The notes under the pieces were generated by a model. The model saw only the letters and a program-made list of their open reading frames with translations. It ran no database searches and was not told the origin of the DNA. DNA of 64,000 nt, taken from positions 62,001-126,000 of the forward strand of contig NZ_WSUT01000005.1 of the NCBI RefSeq assembly GCF_009789535.1, given 5' to 3'. This DNA comes from Sphingomonas carotinifaciens (GTDB taxonomy: Bacteria > Pseudomonadota > Alphaproteobacteria > Sphingomonadales > Sphingomonadaceae). The position numbers and the translations under genes were made by a program. Of this stretch, positions 20,063 to 30,866 are shown piece after piece (the first letter of the stretch is position 1; every line of letters starts with the position of its first letter).

Positions 20063-22372
20063 ATGATGAAGCGGAACTGGCGGCACGGACCTGCGATCGG
20101 TCTGGCCGGTCTGCTCGCGGCCTGTGGTGGTGCCGGTGGCGGCATCGGCAGCACGCCGACGCCGCCGGTCGCTAACCCCGTTCCGACGCCGACGCCTGCC
20201 CCGACACCCGCCCCCACGCCGGCGCCTTCCCCCCCGATCAACTACGACACCGCCGAATACCGTGCGACCGTGGGCGCCGTGTCGATGAATGCACTCGCTG
20301 CGTACAACCGCGGCGCGACGGGTGCCGGTATCGGCATCGGCATCATCGACAGCGGCATCGATCTGGATTCGGCCGAGTTCACCGGCCGCATTGCCGCTGC
20401 CTCCACCGACGTCGCCAGCACCCGCACGATCGATGACGAGGATGGCCACGGCACCGCGGTCGCCTTCACCGCCGCCGGCCGGCGCAACGGCACCGGCACG
20501 CACGGCGTCGCCTTCGATGCGTCGCTGATCGTGCTGCGCGCCGACCAGCCGGGAAGCTGCGCTACCCAGGACACAGGCACCGACTCGACCGGATGCCAGT
20601 TCCCGACCAGCGCCATCGCCCGCGGCCTCGATGCCGCACGGAGCGCGGGTGCGCGGGTCGTCAACATTTCGCTCGGCGGCAGCTCGGCCATGCCGTCCGG
20701 CCTCGTCGCCGCGATCAACCGGGCCACCGCGGCGGGGATCGTGGTCGTCATCGCCTCCGGCAATGACGGCGCCAACGACCCCGATCTCTTCGCGCAGATC
20801 GCCAACGACACTGCGAATGCGCGCAATCAGGTGATCATCGCCGGCTCGGTCGGTGCCACCGGGACCATTTCGACCTTTACCAATCTTGCCGGCTCCAGCG
20901 CGCCGCATTTCCTGTCCGCGGTCGGCGAACAGGTGCGCGCGCCCGACGAGACCGGCACCCTGTTCCTCTGGTCGGGCACGTCCTTTGCCGCGCCGCAGAT
21001 CTCGGGCGCCGTCGCGCTGCTCGCCCAGGCGTTTCCGAACCTGACCGGCGCGCAGATCGTCGACATTCTCTACCGGACCGCGCAGGATGCGGGCGCCGCC
21101 GGCATCGACGCCGTTTATGGCCGCGGCATCCTCAACCTGTCCGCCGCATTCCAGCCGGTAGGCGGCACCAGCGTGGCGGGAACGGCGGCGGCGGTTTCGT
21201 TCGGCAACAACGCCGTCCTGTCCGCCCCGATGGGCGACGCACGCAGCGCCGGGCTCGGCGCGGTGATCCTTGACGGCTATGGTCGCGCCTTCGCCACCGA
21301 TCTCGCCCACGGCATCAGCCGCGCCGCGCCCATCCCCGGCCTCGCTCCCGCGCTCCTGCACCGCGTTCGCGCGGTCGGCATGCAGGCCGGCGGCACCACC
21401 GTGTCGATGACGCTCGCGCCGCAAGGTCCACGCGGCGACGTGCTGCTACGTCCCAGCTATCTCACCGTCACCGACGCACAGGGCGCCCGCGCCATCGCCG
21501 GCACCGTCACGCAGGCGCTCGGCCGCTCGCTGTCGTTTGGCTTCGGCTTCGGCAGCGGCGGCGGGGCGCTGACCGCCCAGCTTACCGGTCAGGCCGAACC
21601 CGCTTTCCTGATCGCGCCTGCCGGCTCGATGGGCTTCGACAGCGTCGCCCGTGGTACCGGTGCCATCCGCCAGGCATGGCAGGGACTCGGCATCACCGCC
21701 GCGATCGACAGCGGGCAGGTCCTCACCCGCCGCGATGCGCTCCGCCCCGTCGCCGACGGCTGGAACCGCAGCCGCTACGACCGCGCCGCGCTGACCCTCG
21801 ACCGCCGCTTCGGCGATCTTCTGACGACCCTCACCGCCAGCCGCCTGATGGAAGGCGACACGCTGCTGGGCGCCCGTTTCGGGCCGGGGCTGGGCGGCAT
21901 GGGCGCGACGAGCTGGTTCGCCGATGCCGCCGCGCGCTGGCGGAATGCGGATGGCTGGACGCTGGGCGCGACATGGCTTCAGGGCTGGACGCACGCCAGC
22001 GCGCGCCACGGCCTTGCCGGCACCGCGCGCCTCCGCACCACCGCCTTCGCCGCCGACATCGGCAAGGCAGGCATCTTCGGCCGCGACTCGCTGGGCCTGC
22101 GCATCGCCCAGCCGCTGCGCGTCGCGCGCGGCGGCATCGACTATCGCCTGCCCACCGGCTGGGACTATGCCGGCGCGGGCGTATCCGCCTGGACCGTGCA
22201 GCGTCTGAATCTCGCCCCCACCGGCCGCGAGATCGACATGGAGGCGCGCTATACCCTGCCGCTCGGTCCCGGCGACCTTCACACCAACCTGTTCTGGCGC
22301 CGCGATCCCGGCAATATCGCCGCACTTCCCGATGATTACGGGCTCGCGCTGCGCTGGGCCTTCGGCCTTTGA
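20063..22372 (+). CDS. Subtilisin-like serine protease with lipobox and autotransporter-like C-terminus
   Basis: A 769-aa S8 protease. The signal peptide ends LAGLLAAC, a lipobox with the cysteine at about 21. A Pro/Thr-rich linker of (PT/AP) repeats follows, then the S8 domain with catalytic Asp96 (IIDSGID), His129 (DGHGTAVAF) and Ser307 (SGTSFAAP). From about residue 375 the sequence is rich in alternating strands and ends in an aromatic residue run (LALRWAFGL), as in outer-membrane barrels. Autotransporter proteases normally lack a lipobox, so this is either a lipoprotein with a surface-anchored tail or a two-anchor form. The substrate is unknown. A G-rich ribosome-binding site precedes the ATG at 20063. 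Confidence 0.85.
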   Translation: MMKRNWRHGPAIGLAGLLAACGGAGGGIGSTPTPPVANPVPTPTPAPTPAPTPAPSPPINYDTAEYRATVGAVSMNALAAYNRGATGAGIGIGIIDSGIDLDSAEFTGRIAAASTDVASTRTIDDEDGHGTAVAFTAAGRRNGTGTHGVAFDASLIVLRADQPGSCATQDTGTDSTGCQFPTSAIARGLDAARSAGARVVNISLGGSSAMPSGLVAAINRATAAGIVVVIASGNDGANDPDLFAQIANDTANARNQVIIAGSVGATGTISTFTNLAGSSAPHFLSAVGEQVRAPDETGTLFLWSGTSFAAPQISGAVALLAQAFPNLTGAQIVDILYRTAQDAGAAGIDAVYGRGILNLSAAFQPVGGTSVAGTAAAVSFGNNAVLSAPMGDARSAGLGAVILDGYGRAFATDLAHGISRAAPIPGLAPALLHRVRAVGMQAGGTTVSMTLAPQGPRGDVLLRPSYLTVTDAQGARAIAGTVTQALGRSLSFGFGFGSGGGALTAQLTGQAEPAFLIAPAGSMGFDSVARGTGAIRQAWQGLGITAAIDSGQVLTRRDALRPVADGWNRSRYDRAALTLDRRFGDLLTTLTASRLMEGDTLLGARFGPGLGGMGATSWFADAAARWRNADGWTLGATWLQGWTHASARHGLAGTARLRTTAFAADIGKAGIFGRDSLGLRIAQPLRVARGGIDYRLPTGWDYAGAGVSAWTVQRLNLAPTGREIDMEARYTLPLGPGDLHTNLFWRRDPGNIAALPDDYGLALRWAFGL

Positions 22373-22422
22373 TAGCCGTTCTTTATTTGCGAGCGGCGGC
22401 CGCGCTTCCCATCTGCTAAGGC

Positions 22423-23421
22423 ATGACCCGTCTTTCCCTGCTCGATCTGGTGCCCGTCGTCGAAGGTGGCACCGTGTCGCAATCGCTGGCCAATGCCGCC
22501 GACCTCGCCGCCCATGCCGAATCGCTCGGCTATCAACGCTATTGGGTGGCCGAGCATCACGGCATGGAGGGCATCGCCTCGGCCGCCACTGCGGTGGTGA
22601 TCGCCCATGTCGCCGCCGCCACCCGCACCATCCGCGTCGGCGCGGGCGGCATCATGCTGCCCAACCACGCCCCGCTCGTCATCGCCGAACAGTTCGGCAC
22701 CCTTGACGCGCTCTTCCCCGGCCGCATCGATCTCGGCCTCGGCCGCGCCCCCGGCTCCGACCAGCGCGTCGCCCGCGCCATGCGCCGCACCCTCGACAGC
22801 GACCCCAACGCCTTCCCCCGCGACGTCCTCGAACTGCAAAGCTATTTCGCCGATGACGGCCAGACCGGCATCACCGCCACCCCCGGTGCCGGTGCCAGCC
22901 CGCAAATGTGGATTCTCGGCTCCAGCCTGTTCGGCGCACAACTCGCCGCCGCGCTCGGCCTGCCTTATGCCTTTGCCTCGCATTTCGCGCCCGACGCGCT
23001 CGATCAGGCGCTTGGCGTCTATCGACGCGAGTTCCGCCCCTCCGCGACGCTTTCCAGGCCCCATGCCATGGCCGGCTTCAACATCTTTGCCGCCGACACG
23101 GACGAAGAGGCCGAATATCTCGCCTCTTCGCAGCAACAGGCGTTCATTGCCCTGCGCACGGGCAACCCGCGCCGCCTGCCGCCCCCCGTCGCCGGCTATC
23201 GCGACAGCCTGGGGCCGCAGGGCGCCGCCGTGCTGAACCAGGTCCTGTCCTGCTCCGCCACCGGCAGCCCCGCGACCGTCGCGCGTCAGCTTGCCGCCTT
23301 TGTCGAGCGCACGCAGGTGGACGAGGTGATGGTGACCAGTGCGATCTACGACCATCAGGCGCGCAAGCGCTCGATCGCGATCGCCGCCGAGGTCGCCCAG
23401 GATCTCGCCAAGGCGGCGTGA
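22423..23421 (+). CDS. LLM class flavin-dependent oxidoreductase
   Basis: A 332-aa bacterial-luciferase-like monooxygenase of the YhbW type. Seen features: the N-terminal LSLLDLVPV strand, RYWVAEHHG, the [37 protein letters not shown] core that holds the flavin and defines this subgroup, and a conserved C-terminal helical part. The substrate is not known for this group. It is the last plus-strand gene before the convergent sensor kinase gene, 36 bp away. Confidence 0.9.
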   Translation: MTRLSLLDLVPVVEGGTVSQSLANAADLAAHAESLGYQRYWVAEHHGMEGIASAATAVVIAHVAAATRTIRVGAGGIMLPNHAPLVIAEQFGTLDALFPGRIDLGLGRAPGSDQRVARAMRRTLDSDPNAFPRDVLELQSYFADDGQTGITATPGAGASPQMWILGSSLFGAQLAAALGLPYAFASHFAPDALDQALGVYRREFRPSATLSRPHAMAGFNIFAADTDEEAEYLASSQQQAFIALRTGNPRRLPPPVAGYRDSLGPQGAAVLNQVLSCSATGSPATVARQLAAFVERTQVDEVMVTSAIYDHQARKRSIAIAAEVAQDLAKAA

Positions 23422-23457
23422 TACACCGACCTTTCGACGGGTTGGGGCCGGCGGGGT

Positions 23458-24825
23458 TCAGGCCGCCGCCGGCAGGCGCAGCCGCACCATCAACCCGCCC
23501 AGGTCCTCGCTTTCCTCCAAACTGACCGTGCCCTCGTAGATTTCCGCCACGTCGCGCACGATCGCCAGCCCCAGCCCGGTGCCCGGCTTGCCGCTGTCCA
23601 GCCGCACGCCGCGATCGAAGATGCGCAACCGGTCCGCCTCCGCGATCCCGGCGCCATCGTCCTCGATCAGGAACTCGACATAGCCGGCCTCGGCACCCAC
23701 GGTCACGAACACGCTGCCGCCGCCATATTTCGCGGCATTCTCGATCAGGTTGCCGAGCAGCTCGTCCAGATCCTGCCGCTCGACATGCACGGCCAGGTCC
23801 TTCGGGCCCGTCACGTCGATGCGCACATGGCGGTAGAGGCGCGCCACCGCGCGTTCCACCGATTCCAGGCTGGGCCACACCTCGGCCCGGCTGTGCGCCG
23901 ACCCGCGCCGCCCGACCGCGCGGGCCCGCGCCAGATGATGGTCCACCTGCCGCCGCATCGTCCGCGCCTCGCGCACCACCGTATCCGCCAGATCGTCGGC
24001 CTGCGCGGTCGCCGCGTTCATGATGACAGTCAACGGCGTCTTCAGCGCATGGGCCAGATTGCCCGCGTGGCGCCGCGCCTCCTCCGCCTGCCGCTCATTA
24101 TGTTCGATCAGCGCGTTCAGTTCCTCGACCATCGGCGCCACTTCGCTGGGCATCTCCGACGAGATCCGGTTGGCCTGCCCGGCGCGCATGCGCGCAATCT
24201 CCTGCCGCACCCGGTGCAGCGGCCACAGCCCGTAAAAGGTCTGCAACCAGGCCAGCACCACCAGCCCCAGGCCAAGCAGCGCGAAACTGCGCACCAGCGT
24301 GCGTCGGAGCGACGCGATCTGCGCGTCCAGCCCTTCCCGGCTCTGTGCGACCTGGAACCGCCAGCGAACGTTGGATCCCGGCAGTTTCACGTCGCGCTCG
24401 ACGATCCTCAGCTTCTGGTCGGGGAACTGGTTGCTGGTATAGGTATGGACGCCCTTGTCGTCATGCGGGGCGCCATAGGCCAGTTGCCGGTCCCACAGCG
24501 AGCGCGAGGGGAACACCTCCTTGCCCGGCGCCGAAATCTGCCAGTAGAGGCCTGAATAGGGCTCCAGAAACTGCGGATCGCCCACCAGATCGCGTCCGAA
24601 GATCACCTCGCCATCCGGGCCGATCTCGGCCGCGACCAGCAGCGATTTCAGGATATATTGCAGCTGGTTGTCGGTATTCTGCGTCACCGCGCTGGTCAGC
24701 ACGCGGTCCAGCGCGAAGCCGCCGCCCGCCAGCAGCACCGAGATCCACGCCGCAGAGATCAGGATCATGCGGCGCGACAGCGATCCCGTGCGCCATTTCC
24801 GTTTGGGAGGGTCCGCGTCCGTCAT
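23458..24825 (-). CDS. Sensor histidine kinase
   Basis: A membrane kinase of 455 aa. Membrane segments lie at about 20-40 and 179-197, with a periplasmic sensor of about 140 aa between them, then a HAMP-like linker, the dimerisation box with phospho-acceptor His259 (HALKTP) and an ATPase domain (NLIENAAKYGGG, DDGAGI, GTGLGLAIV). HALKTP with this layout resembles the PhoQ-like group. It is the third gene of a PepSY protein / response regulator / kinase operon, 19 bp after the regulator. The signal sensed is not evident. Confidence 0.92.
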   Translation of the reverse strand: MTDADPPKRKWRTGSLSRRMILISAAWISVLLAGGGFALDRVLTSAVTQNTDNQLQYILKSLLVAAEIGPDGEVIFGRDLVGDPQFLEPYSGLYWQISAPGKEVFPSRSLWDRQLAYGAPHDDKGVHTYTSNQFPDQKLRIVERDVKLPGSNVRWRFQVAQSREGLDAQIASLRRTLVRSFALLGLGLVVLAWLQTFYGLWPLHRVRQEIARMRAGQANRISSEMPSEVAPMVEELNALIEHNERQAEEARRHAGNLAHALKTPLTVIMNAATAQADDLADTVVREARTMRRQVDHHLARARAVGRRGSAHSRAEVWPSLESVERAVARLYRHVRIDVTGPKDLAVHVERQDLDELLGNLIENAAKYGGGSVFVTVGAEAGYVEFLIEDDGAGIAEADRLRIFDRGVRLDSGKPGTGLGLAIVRDVAEIYEGTVSLEESEDLGGLMVRLRLPAAA

Positions 24826-24844
24826 GCGTATCGGCCGTCCCGCC

Positions 24845-25519
24845 TCAGGCGGCGGCGCCCTCCGGATCTTCCAGGCTATAGCCCAGCCCGCGGATCGTGG
24901 TGATCACGTCCTGGCCCAGCTTCTTGCGGATGCGCGTCACGAACACCTCGATCGTGTTCGAATCGCGGTCGAAATCCTGGTCGTAGATATGCTCGATCAG
25001 TTCGGTGCGGCTCACCACCTTGCCCTTGTGGTGCAGGAGGTAGCTGAGCAGCTTGTATTCCTGCGCGGTCAGCTTCACCGGCTCGCCCGCGCGCGTCACC
25101 TTGCCGCTGCGCGTGTCCAGCCGCACGTCGCCCGCGGTCAACTCGGACGAGGCATTGCCCGACGCGCGGCGGATCAGCGCACGCAGCCGCGCGATCAGCT
25201 CCTCGGTCTGGAACGGCTTGGCGACATAATCGTCCGCCCCCGCATCCAGCCCGGCCACCTTGTCGGACCAGCTGTCGCGTGCGGTCAGCACCAGCACCGG
25301 GGTGGTCTTGCCCTCCTTGCGCCAGCGGTCCAGCACCGTCAGCCCGTCGATCTCGGGCAGGCCCAGGTCGAGGACGATCGCGTCATAGCTTTCGGTCGAT
25401 CCCAGGAAATGGCCTTCCTCGCCGTCGGTTGCCAGATCGATGGCATAGCCGGCGCCCTCCAGCGTATTCTTCAACTGCTGGCCGAGATGGGGTTCGTCCT
25501 CGACGATCAGAACGCGCAT
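24845..25519 (-). CDS. Response regulator, OmpR/PhoP family
   Basis: A 224-aa DNA-binding regulator. The receiver domain has the acidic pocket at the start (VEDE), phospho-acceptor Asp51 (VLDLGLP) and the conserved Lys in VAKPF. The C-terminal winged helix has VKLTAQEYKLLSYLLHHKGKVVSR and ends with the typical TIRGLGYSL. It is the partner of the kinase downstream and follows a small PepSY protein gene. Confidence 0.95.
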   Translation of the reverse strand: MRVLIVEDEPHLGQQLKNTLEGAGYAIDLATDGEEGHFLGSTESYDAIVLDLGLPEIDGLTVLDRWRKEGKTTPVLVLTARDSWSDKVAGLDAGADDYVAKPFQTEELIARLRALIRRASGNASSELTAGDVRLDTRSGKVTRAGEPVKLTAQEYKLLSYLLHHKGKVVSRTELIEHIYDQDFDRDSNTIEVFVTRIRKKLGQDVITTIRGLGYSLEDPEGAAA

Positions 25520-25546
25520 CGATGTGGGTCTCCTTGGGAAATGGGG

Positions 25547-25858
25547 TCAGCGGTCGGTACGGCCGACGATTTGGCCGGATCGAGCATCGACCTCGACCCA
25601 GATCACCGTGCCGTTGCGCAGGAACTTCATCGTATAGATCGCCGCGCTCGCGTCGAAGTCGAAGCCGAGATATTGCGCCCCCTCCATCTGGGGCAGCACC
25701 CGGCGCTCAATTTCCGGCATGGGCAGGATGCGCCCCTGCTTGCGTGCCTGCAATGCCTTCATCTGATCGCCCCGCCGCTGGTCCGGGGCCTGTGCCATCA
25801 CCGGTGCCGTCAGTGCGGGACTTGCGGCCAACAGTGCCAGGAGGACGGTCATCTTCAT
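25547..25858 (-). CDS. Small secreted PepSY-domain protein
   Basis: The 103-aa protein has a signal peptide (MKMTVLLALLAASPALTAPVMAQ) and a single PepSY-like unit: MPEIERRVLPQMEGAQYLGFDFDASAAIYTMKFLRNGTVIWVEVDARSGQIVGR. PepSY proteins are periplasmic and often sit in front of PhoP/PhoQ-like genes, where they may tune the sensor. The ATG at 25858 is chosen for the signal peptide; the frame is open far upstream but that part is antisense to the ABC-F gene. It heads the operon with the regulator and kinase. Confidence 0.87.
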   Translation of the reverse strand: MKMTVLLALLAASPALTAPVMAQAPDQRRGDQMKALQARKQGRILPMPEIERRVLPQMEGAQYLGFDFDASAAIYTMKFLRNGTVIWVEVDARSGQIVGRTDR

Positions 25859-25990
25859 GGAGTTGGCATAGCCCGCATGCGTTGAACACCCTCTGAATGA
25901 GCGCGATGGCAATGTCGGTGCCGGGGCGCGCCCGCAAAAGCGCATGACAACTTGCCCGGTTCCGGGCGGGCGCTTACGTGGCGGTGCATC

Positions 25991-27772
<1,782 letters not shown>

Positions 27773-27825
27773 TCGGCCCGGCGCCACCCGTCTCTACCCG
27801 CGTCCGCCCCTACCCTCCAAACTTC

Positions 27826-27853
27826 CGTTCGTGCTGAGCGAAGTCGAAGCACA
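27826..27853 (+). repeat. Short intergenic repeat of the CGTTCGTGCTGAGC type
   Basis: The stretch from CGTTCGTGCTGAGCGAAG to the following CGAAGCAC matches a short palindrome-like repeat that I recall as widespread in sphingomonad and xanthomonad intergenic DNA. The unit is TCGTGCTGAGC followed by GTCGAAGCAC. It lies between the ABC-F stop and copy B of the larger palindromic element. Confidence 0.5.
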
Positions 27854-27876
27854 GCTGCAACCCCTCCAATCCCACC

Positions 27877-27942
27877 CCGTTCGTCTCGAGTAACCGTCGA
27901 GTAGCGGCAAAGCCGCGTATCGAGACGGTGTATCGAGAGACA
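27877..27942 (+). repeat. Palindromic dispersed element, copy B
   Basis: Starts CCGTTCGTCTCGAG and ends GTATCGAGAGACA. The central hairpin is GCGGC-AAA-GCCGC, and the second stem between TCGA blocks is ACCG/CGGT. It lies in the gap between the converging ABC-F and DUF815 ATPase genes, ending 20 bp before the stop of the latter. The pairing pattern is the same as in copies A1, C and D with different bases. Confidence 0.85.
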
Positions 27943-27961
27943 GCCGCAAAAGCCGCTCCCC

Positions 27962-28765
27962 CTAAACCGCCCGCCCCTCGCGCCCCGCGAGATCCACTAC
28001 ATATTGCCACGCCACGCGCCCCGACCGGCTACCCCGCCGCGTCGCCCAATTCACCGCCTCCGCCCCGTCGAATGGCAAAGCGTATCGTGCGGCATAAGCG
28101 CGCACGATCGCCAGATAGCCGTCCTGGTCCAGCACATGGAACCCCAGGCTGAGCCCGAAGCGGTCCGACAGCGCCAGCTGGTCGTCCACCACGTCGCGCG
28201 GGTTGATCGCACTGTCCTGCTCGCTCAGGTCGCGCGACACCAGATGCCGCCGGTTCGCCGTCACCAGCAGGCGGACATTGGCGGGCCGCGCCTCGGTCCC
28301 GCCATCCAGCAGCGAACGCAGCACGCGTGCCTCGCCCGGCTCGTCAAAGCCCAGATCGTCCAGGAACAGCGCAAAGGCGCGGTTCTGCCCACCCAGCCGG
28401 TCGAACAGCCGCGGCAGGCTGGCGAGGGCATCCACCGCGACCAGCGCCAGCGGCCCGCCTGCGGCCTGCACCGCGCCCACCGCGCTCTTCACCAGCGCCG
28501 ACTTGCCCGTCCCGCGTGCGCCCCACAGCAGCACGTCCTGCGCGGCATGCCCCGCCGCCAGCCGCTCCAGATTCGCCAGCAGCGCCGCCTTTTGCCGCTC
28601 CACGCCCAGCATCAGGTCGAGCGGCAGGGGATCGAAGGCGCGCGCCGAGCTCAGCGCGCCGTCCCGCCACAGATAGGCCGGATGCGCCAGCAGGTCGGCA
28701 TCAGGCGCCGGCGGTGGAGACAGCCGCTCCAGCGCAGCGGCGATACGGTCCAGGGGATCGATCAT
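27962..28765 (-). CDS. DUF815 family P-loop ATPase
   Basis: The 267-aa protein has Walker A GARGTGKS at residues 82-89, Walker B ALFLDDLGFD and a sensor-like VTANRRHL, all typical of the DUF815 AAA-type proteins. Its function is not established. It starts 9 bp after the stop of the large TPR protein and is probably the last gene of the sugar transferase / TPR / ATPase run. Confidence 0.85.
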   Translation of the reverse strand: MIDPLDRIAAALERLSPPPAPDADLLAHPAYLWRDGALSSARAFDPLPLDLMLGVERQKAALLANLERLAAGHAAQDVLLWGARGTGKSALVKSAVGAVQAAGGPLALVAVDALASLPRLFDRLGGQNRAFALFLDDLGFDEPGEARVLRSLLDGGTEARPANVRLLVTANRRHLVSRDLSEQDSAINPRDVVDDQLALSDRFGLSLGFHVLDQDGYLAIVRAYAARYALPFDGAEAVNWATRRGSRSGRVAWQYVVDLAGREGRAV

Positions 28766-28774
28766 CCCCGCCTC

Positions 28775-30799
28775 CTAGCGGGCTGCGGCGGCCCCGCCAA
28801 TCTCTGCCCGATGCGCCCGGATCGCCGCGTCCCCCGGCGCCAGCGCGACCGCCTTGTCGAGCAACTGCCGCGCGCCGTTCCTGTCCCCCGCCGCGATCAG
28901 GGCGACGCCGTAAGCGTCCGTCACCGCTGCGCTCATCGGCGCCAGTGCATAGGCGGCACGGCCATAGATCCGCGCCACCGCCCCTTCGCTGATCAGGGCA
29001 TAAGCCCTTGCCAGATCGGCCAAAAGTCCCGCTTCGCGATCCCCTGCCGCCGCCCGCACCCCCTCCAGCGTCTCGATCGCCGCCCCGACCTCACCCCCGC
29101 CCAGCTGCCACCCACCCAAAATGCGTGCCCCAACAATGCTTTGCGGGTTTTGCGACAGGTACAGGGCAAGCGTCGCGGCGGCGTCGCGGGGACGGTTCAA
29201 ACGACCATATGCATCGAGCAGGCGCAGCAAGGCCGGTTCGTCGAAGCTCAGATCGGCCGCGCGTCCATAGGCGGCGACCGCCTCGGCATAGCGGCCCGAT
29301 GCCGCCAGCGTATCCCCGTAGGCCAGCTGCGCCGCGGGGGCGCCGGGTGCCGCGGCCACCAATGCCCGCGCCTGCGCAACCGCCTGCGGCAGGTTGCCGC
29401 CGCTCGCCAGGCCACGGATCACGCCCAGCGCATAGGTGGGATCGCCCGCTGCGCGCGAGGCCTCCGCCTGCAATGCCCCGAGTGCATCGGCACTCTGGAA
29501 GATGGTCGACGGGCCACGCTGGCCGGATGCCGCCCGGTCCAGCAGTTGCGCCGCCTGCGCATGCTGGCCCAGCGTCGCGCTGGCACGCGCCGCCAGCCGC
29601 AGGGCATAGCCATCGGCGTCTCCGCGCAGCACGATCGGCCTGATCACGTCCAGCGCGCCCGCCGCGTCGCCCGAACGCAACAGCGCGTTCGCCAACAGGC
29701 GTCGCGCGGTGACGTTCATCGGCTGCGCGGCGACCAGCCGGCGCCAGATGCCCGCGGCCTGCTCGTCCTGCCGGTCGGCAAAGGCGAGCGCCCCGTCCAG
29801 CAGCATCACGCCGGGGATGTCGCCGATGACTCCGCCGGTCAGTTGCAGCAATCGCCGCGCCAATACCCGGTTGCCGGCCCGCGCCGCGATCACGGCTTGC
29901 AGATAATAGGCCTGTTGGCTGCCCGGCCGCGACACCAGCGCGCGCCGCGTTGCAGCGAGGGCATCGGTTGCCCGCCCGGCATCGCCCAGCGTGCCGGCAT
30001 ATTCGATCAAGGCGGGATGGTAATAGGCATCCGAACGCAGTGCCGCCTCGAACCATGGCAATGCCCCCACCAGACCGTAGCGGCTGCGCACCACCTCGCC
30101 TTGCAGGGTCAGCGCCGCCGGATCACGCGGCGCCATACGCACCGCCTGCGCCGCTGCCGCCGCGGCTCCGCCGACCTCGCCCGCGCTCAGCCGGATACGC
30201 CCAAGATCGGCCCAGGCCGCCCCGTCGCCCGGCGATCGAGAGAGAAGATCGCCCAGTTCCGCCTGTGCGGCGGCACCCTGCCCCTTGGCGGCCAGGGCGC
30301 GTGCGCGAACGCGCAAGGCATAATCGGCATAAGCCGGTTCGGCCTGCGCGACATGCGCCAGGGCGGCGTCGGGATCGCCTTGCAACAGGCTGGCGGCGGC
30401 ACGCAGTTGATGCAGGCGCCCGTTTGGAAAACCGACCGCGACCGCCCGGTCCAGCGCCGCCTCGGCAGCCGCGCCTTCGCCAAGGTCGATCAGTGTCCGG
30501 GCCAGCACCGCCTGCACGATGCCCGCCTGCGGTGCCGCACGCGCCGCGGCCTGCGCATCGGCATAGGCGGCATGGATGTTGCCCCGCTCCAGCGCCGCCA
30601 GCGACCGCGCAAACAGTTGATCCGCCGACGGGGGGCTCGGTCGCAGTGCCAGCGCCACCACACCGCCCAGCACGACAAGGGCCGCGACCAGCACGATGCC
30701 GAGACGCAGCCGGGGGCCGGGGCGCCAGACACGACGCCCTCCCCGCGCCCGGCGGCGACGACGCAACAGCGGATAGCGGGATGGACGGGGTTCGCTCAT
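28775..30799 (-). CDS. Large TPR-repeat protein with N-terminal membrane anchor
   Basis: The 674-aa protein has a basic N-terminus, one membrane segment at about 30-52 (LGIVLVAALVVLGGVVALAL) and then many tetratricopeptide-like helix pairs to the end. The TPR part should lie in the periplasm. Similar proteins occur in exopolysaccharide export systems, where they connect synthase and outer membrane. The neighbours, a polyprenyl-phosphate sugar transferase upstream and manC beyond, support an envelope-polysaccharide link, but this is inference. I cannot name it more closely. Confidence 0.8.
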   Translation of the reverse strand: MSEPRPSRYPLLRRRRRARGGRRVWRPGPRLRLGIVLVAALVVLGGVVALALRPSPPSADQLFARSLAALERGNIHAAYADAQAAARAAPQAGIVQAVLARTLIDLGEGAAAEAALDRAVAVGFPNGRLHQLRAAASLLQGDPDAALAHVAQAEPAYADYALRVRARALAAKGQGAAAQAELGDLLSRSPGDGAAWADLGRIRLSAGEVGGAAAAAAQAVRMAPRDPAALTLQGEVVRSRYGLVGALPWFEAALRSDAYYHPALIEYAGTLGDAGRATDALAATRRALVSRPGSQQAYYLQAVIAARAGNRVLARRLLQLTGGVIGDIPGVMLLDGALAFADRQDEQAAGIWRRLVAAQPMNVTARRLLANALLRSGDAAGALDVIRPIVLRGDADGYALRLAARASATLGQHAQAAQLLDRAASGQRGPSTIFQSADALGALQAEASRAAGDPTYALGVIRGLASGGNLPQAVAQARALVAAAPGAPAAQLAYGDTLAASGRYAEAVAAYGRAADLSFDEPALLRLLDAYGRLNRPRDAAATLALYLSQNPQSIVGARILGGWQLGGGEVGAAIETLEGVRAAAGDREAGLLADLARAYALISEGAVARIYGRAAYALAPMSAAVTDAYGVALIAAGDRNGARQLLDKAVALAPGDAAIRAHRAEIGGAAAAR

Positions 30800-30866
30800 G
30801 GCTCAGCGCGCCGTCCTACATCGGCGCCCCGCGCACGGCTATACACAGGCGTCACCGTCATCCCGG

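Noticed and set aside
20179..20229. Proline/threonine-coding tandem repeat in the subtilase as a DNA repeat of interest
   Set aside because: It encodes a typical (PT/PA) linker between lipid anchor and protease and is explained by that.
23422..23457. Palindromic element in the converging gap between the LLM oxidoreductase and the kinase
   Set aside because: The gap is 36 bp and lacks the TCGAGTA and hairpin blocks; only longer converging gaps carry the element.
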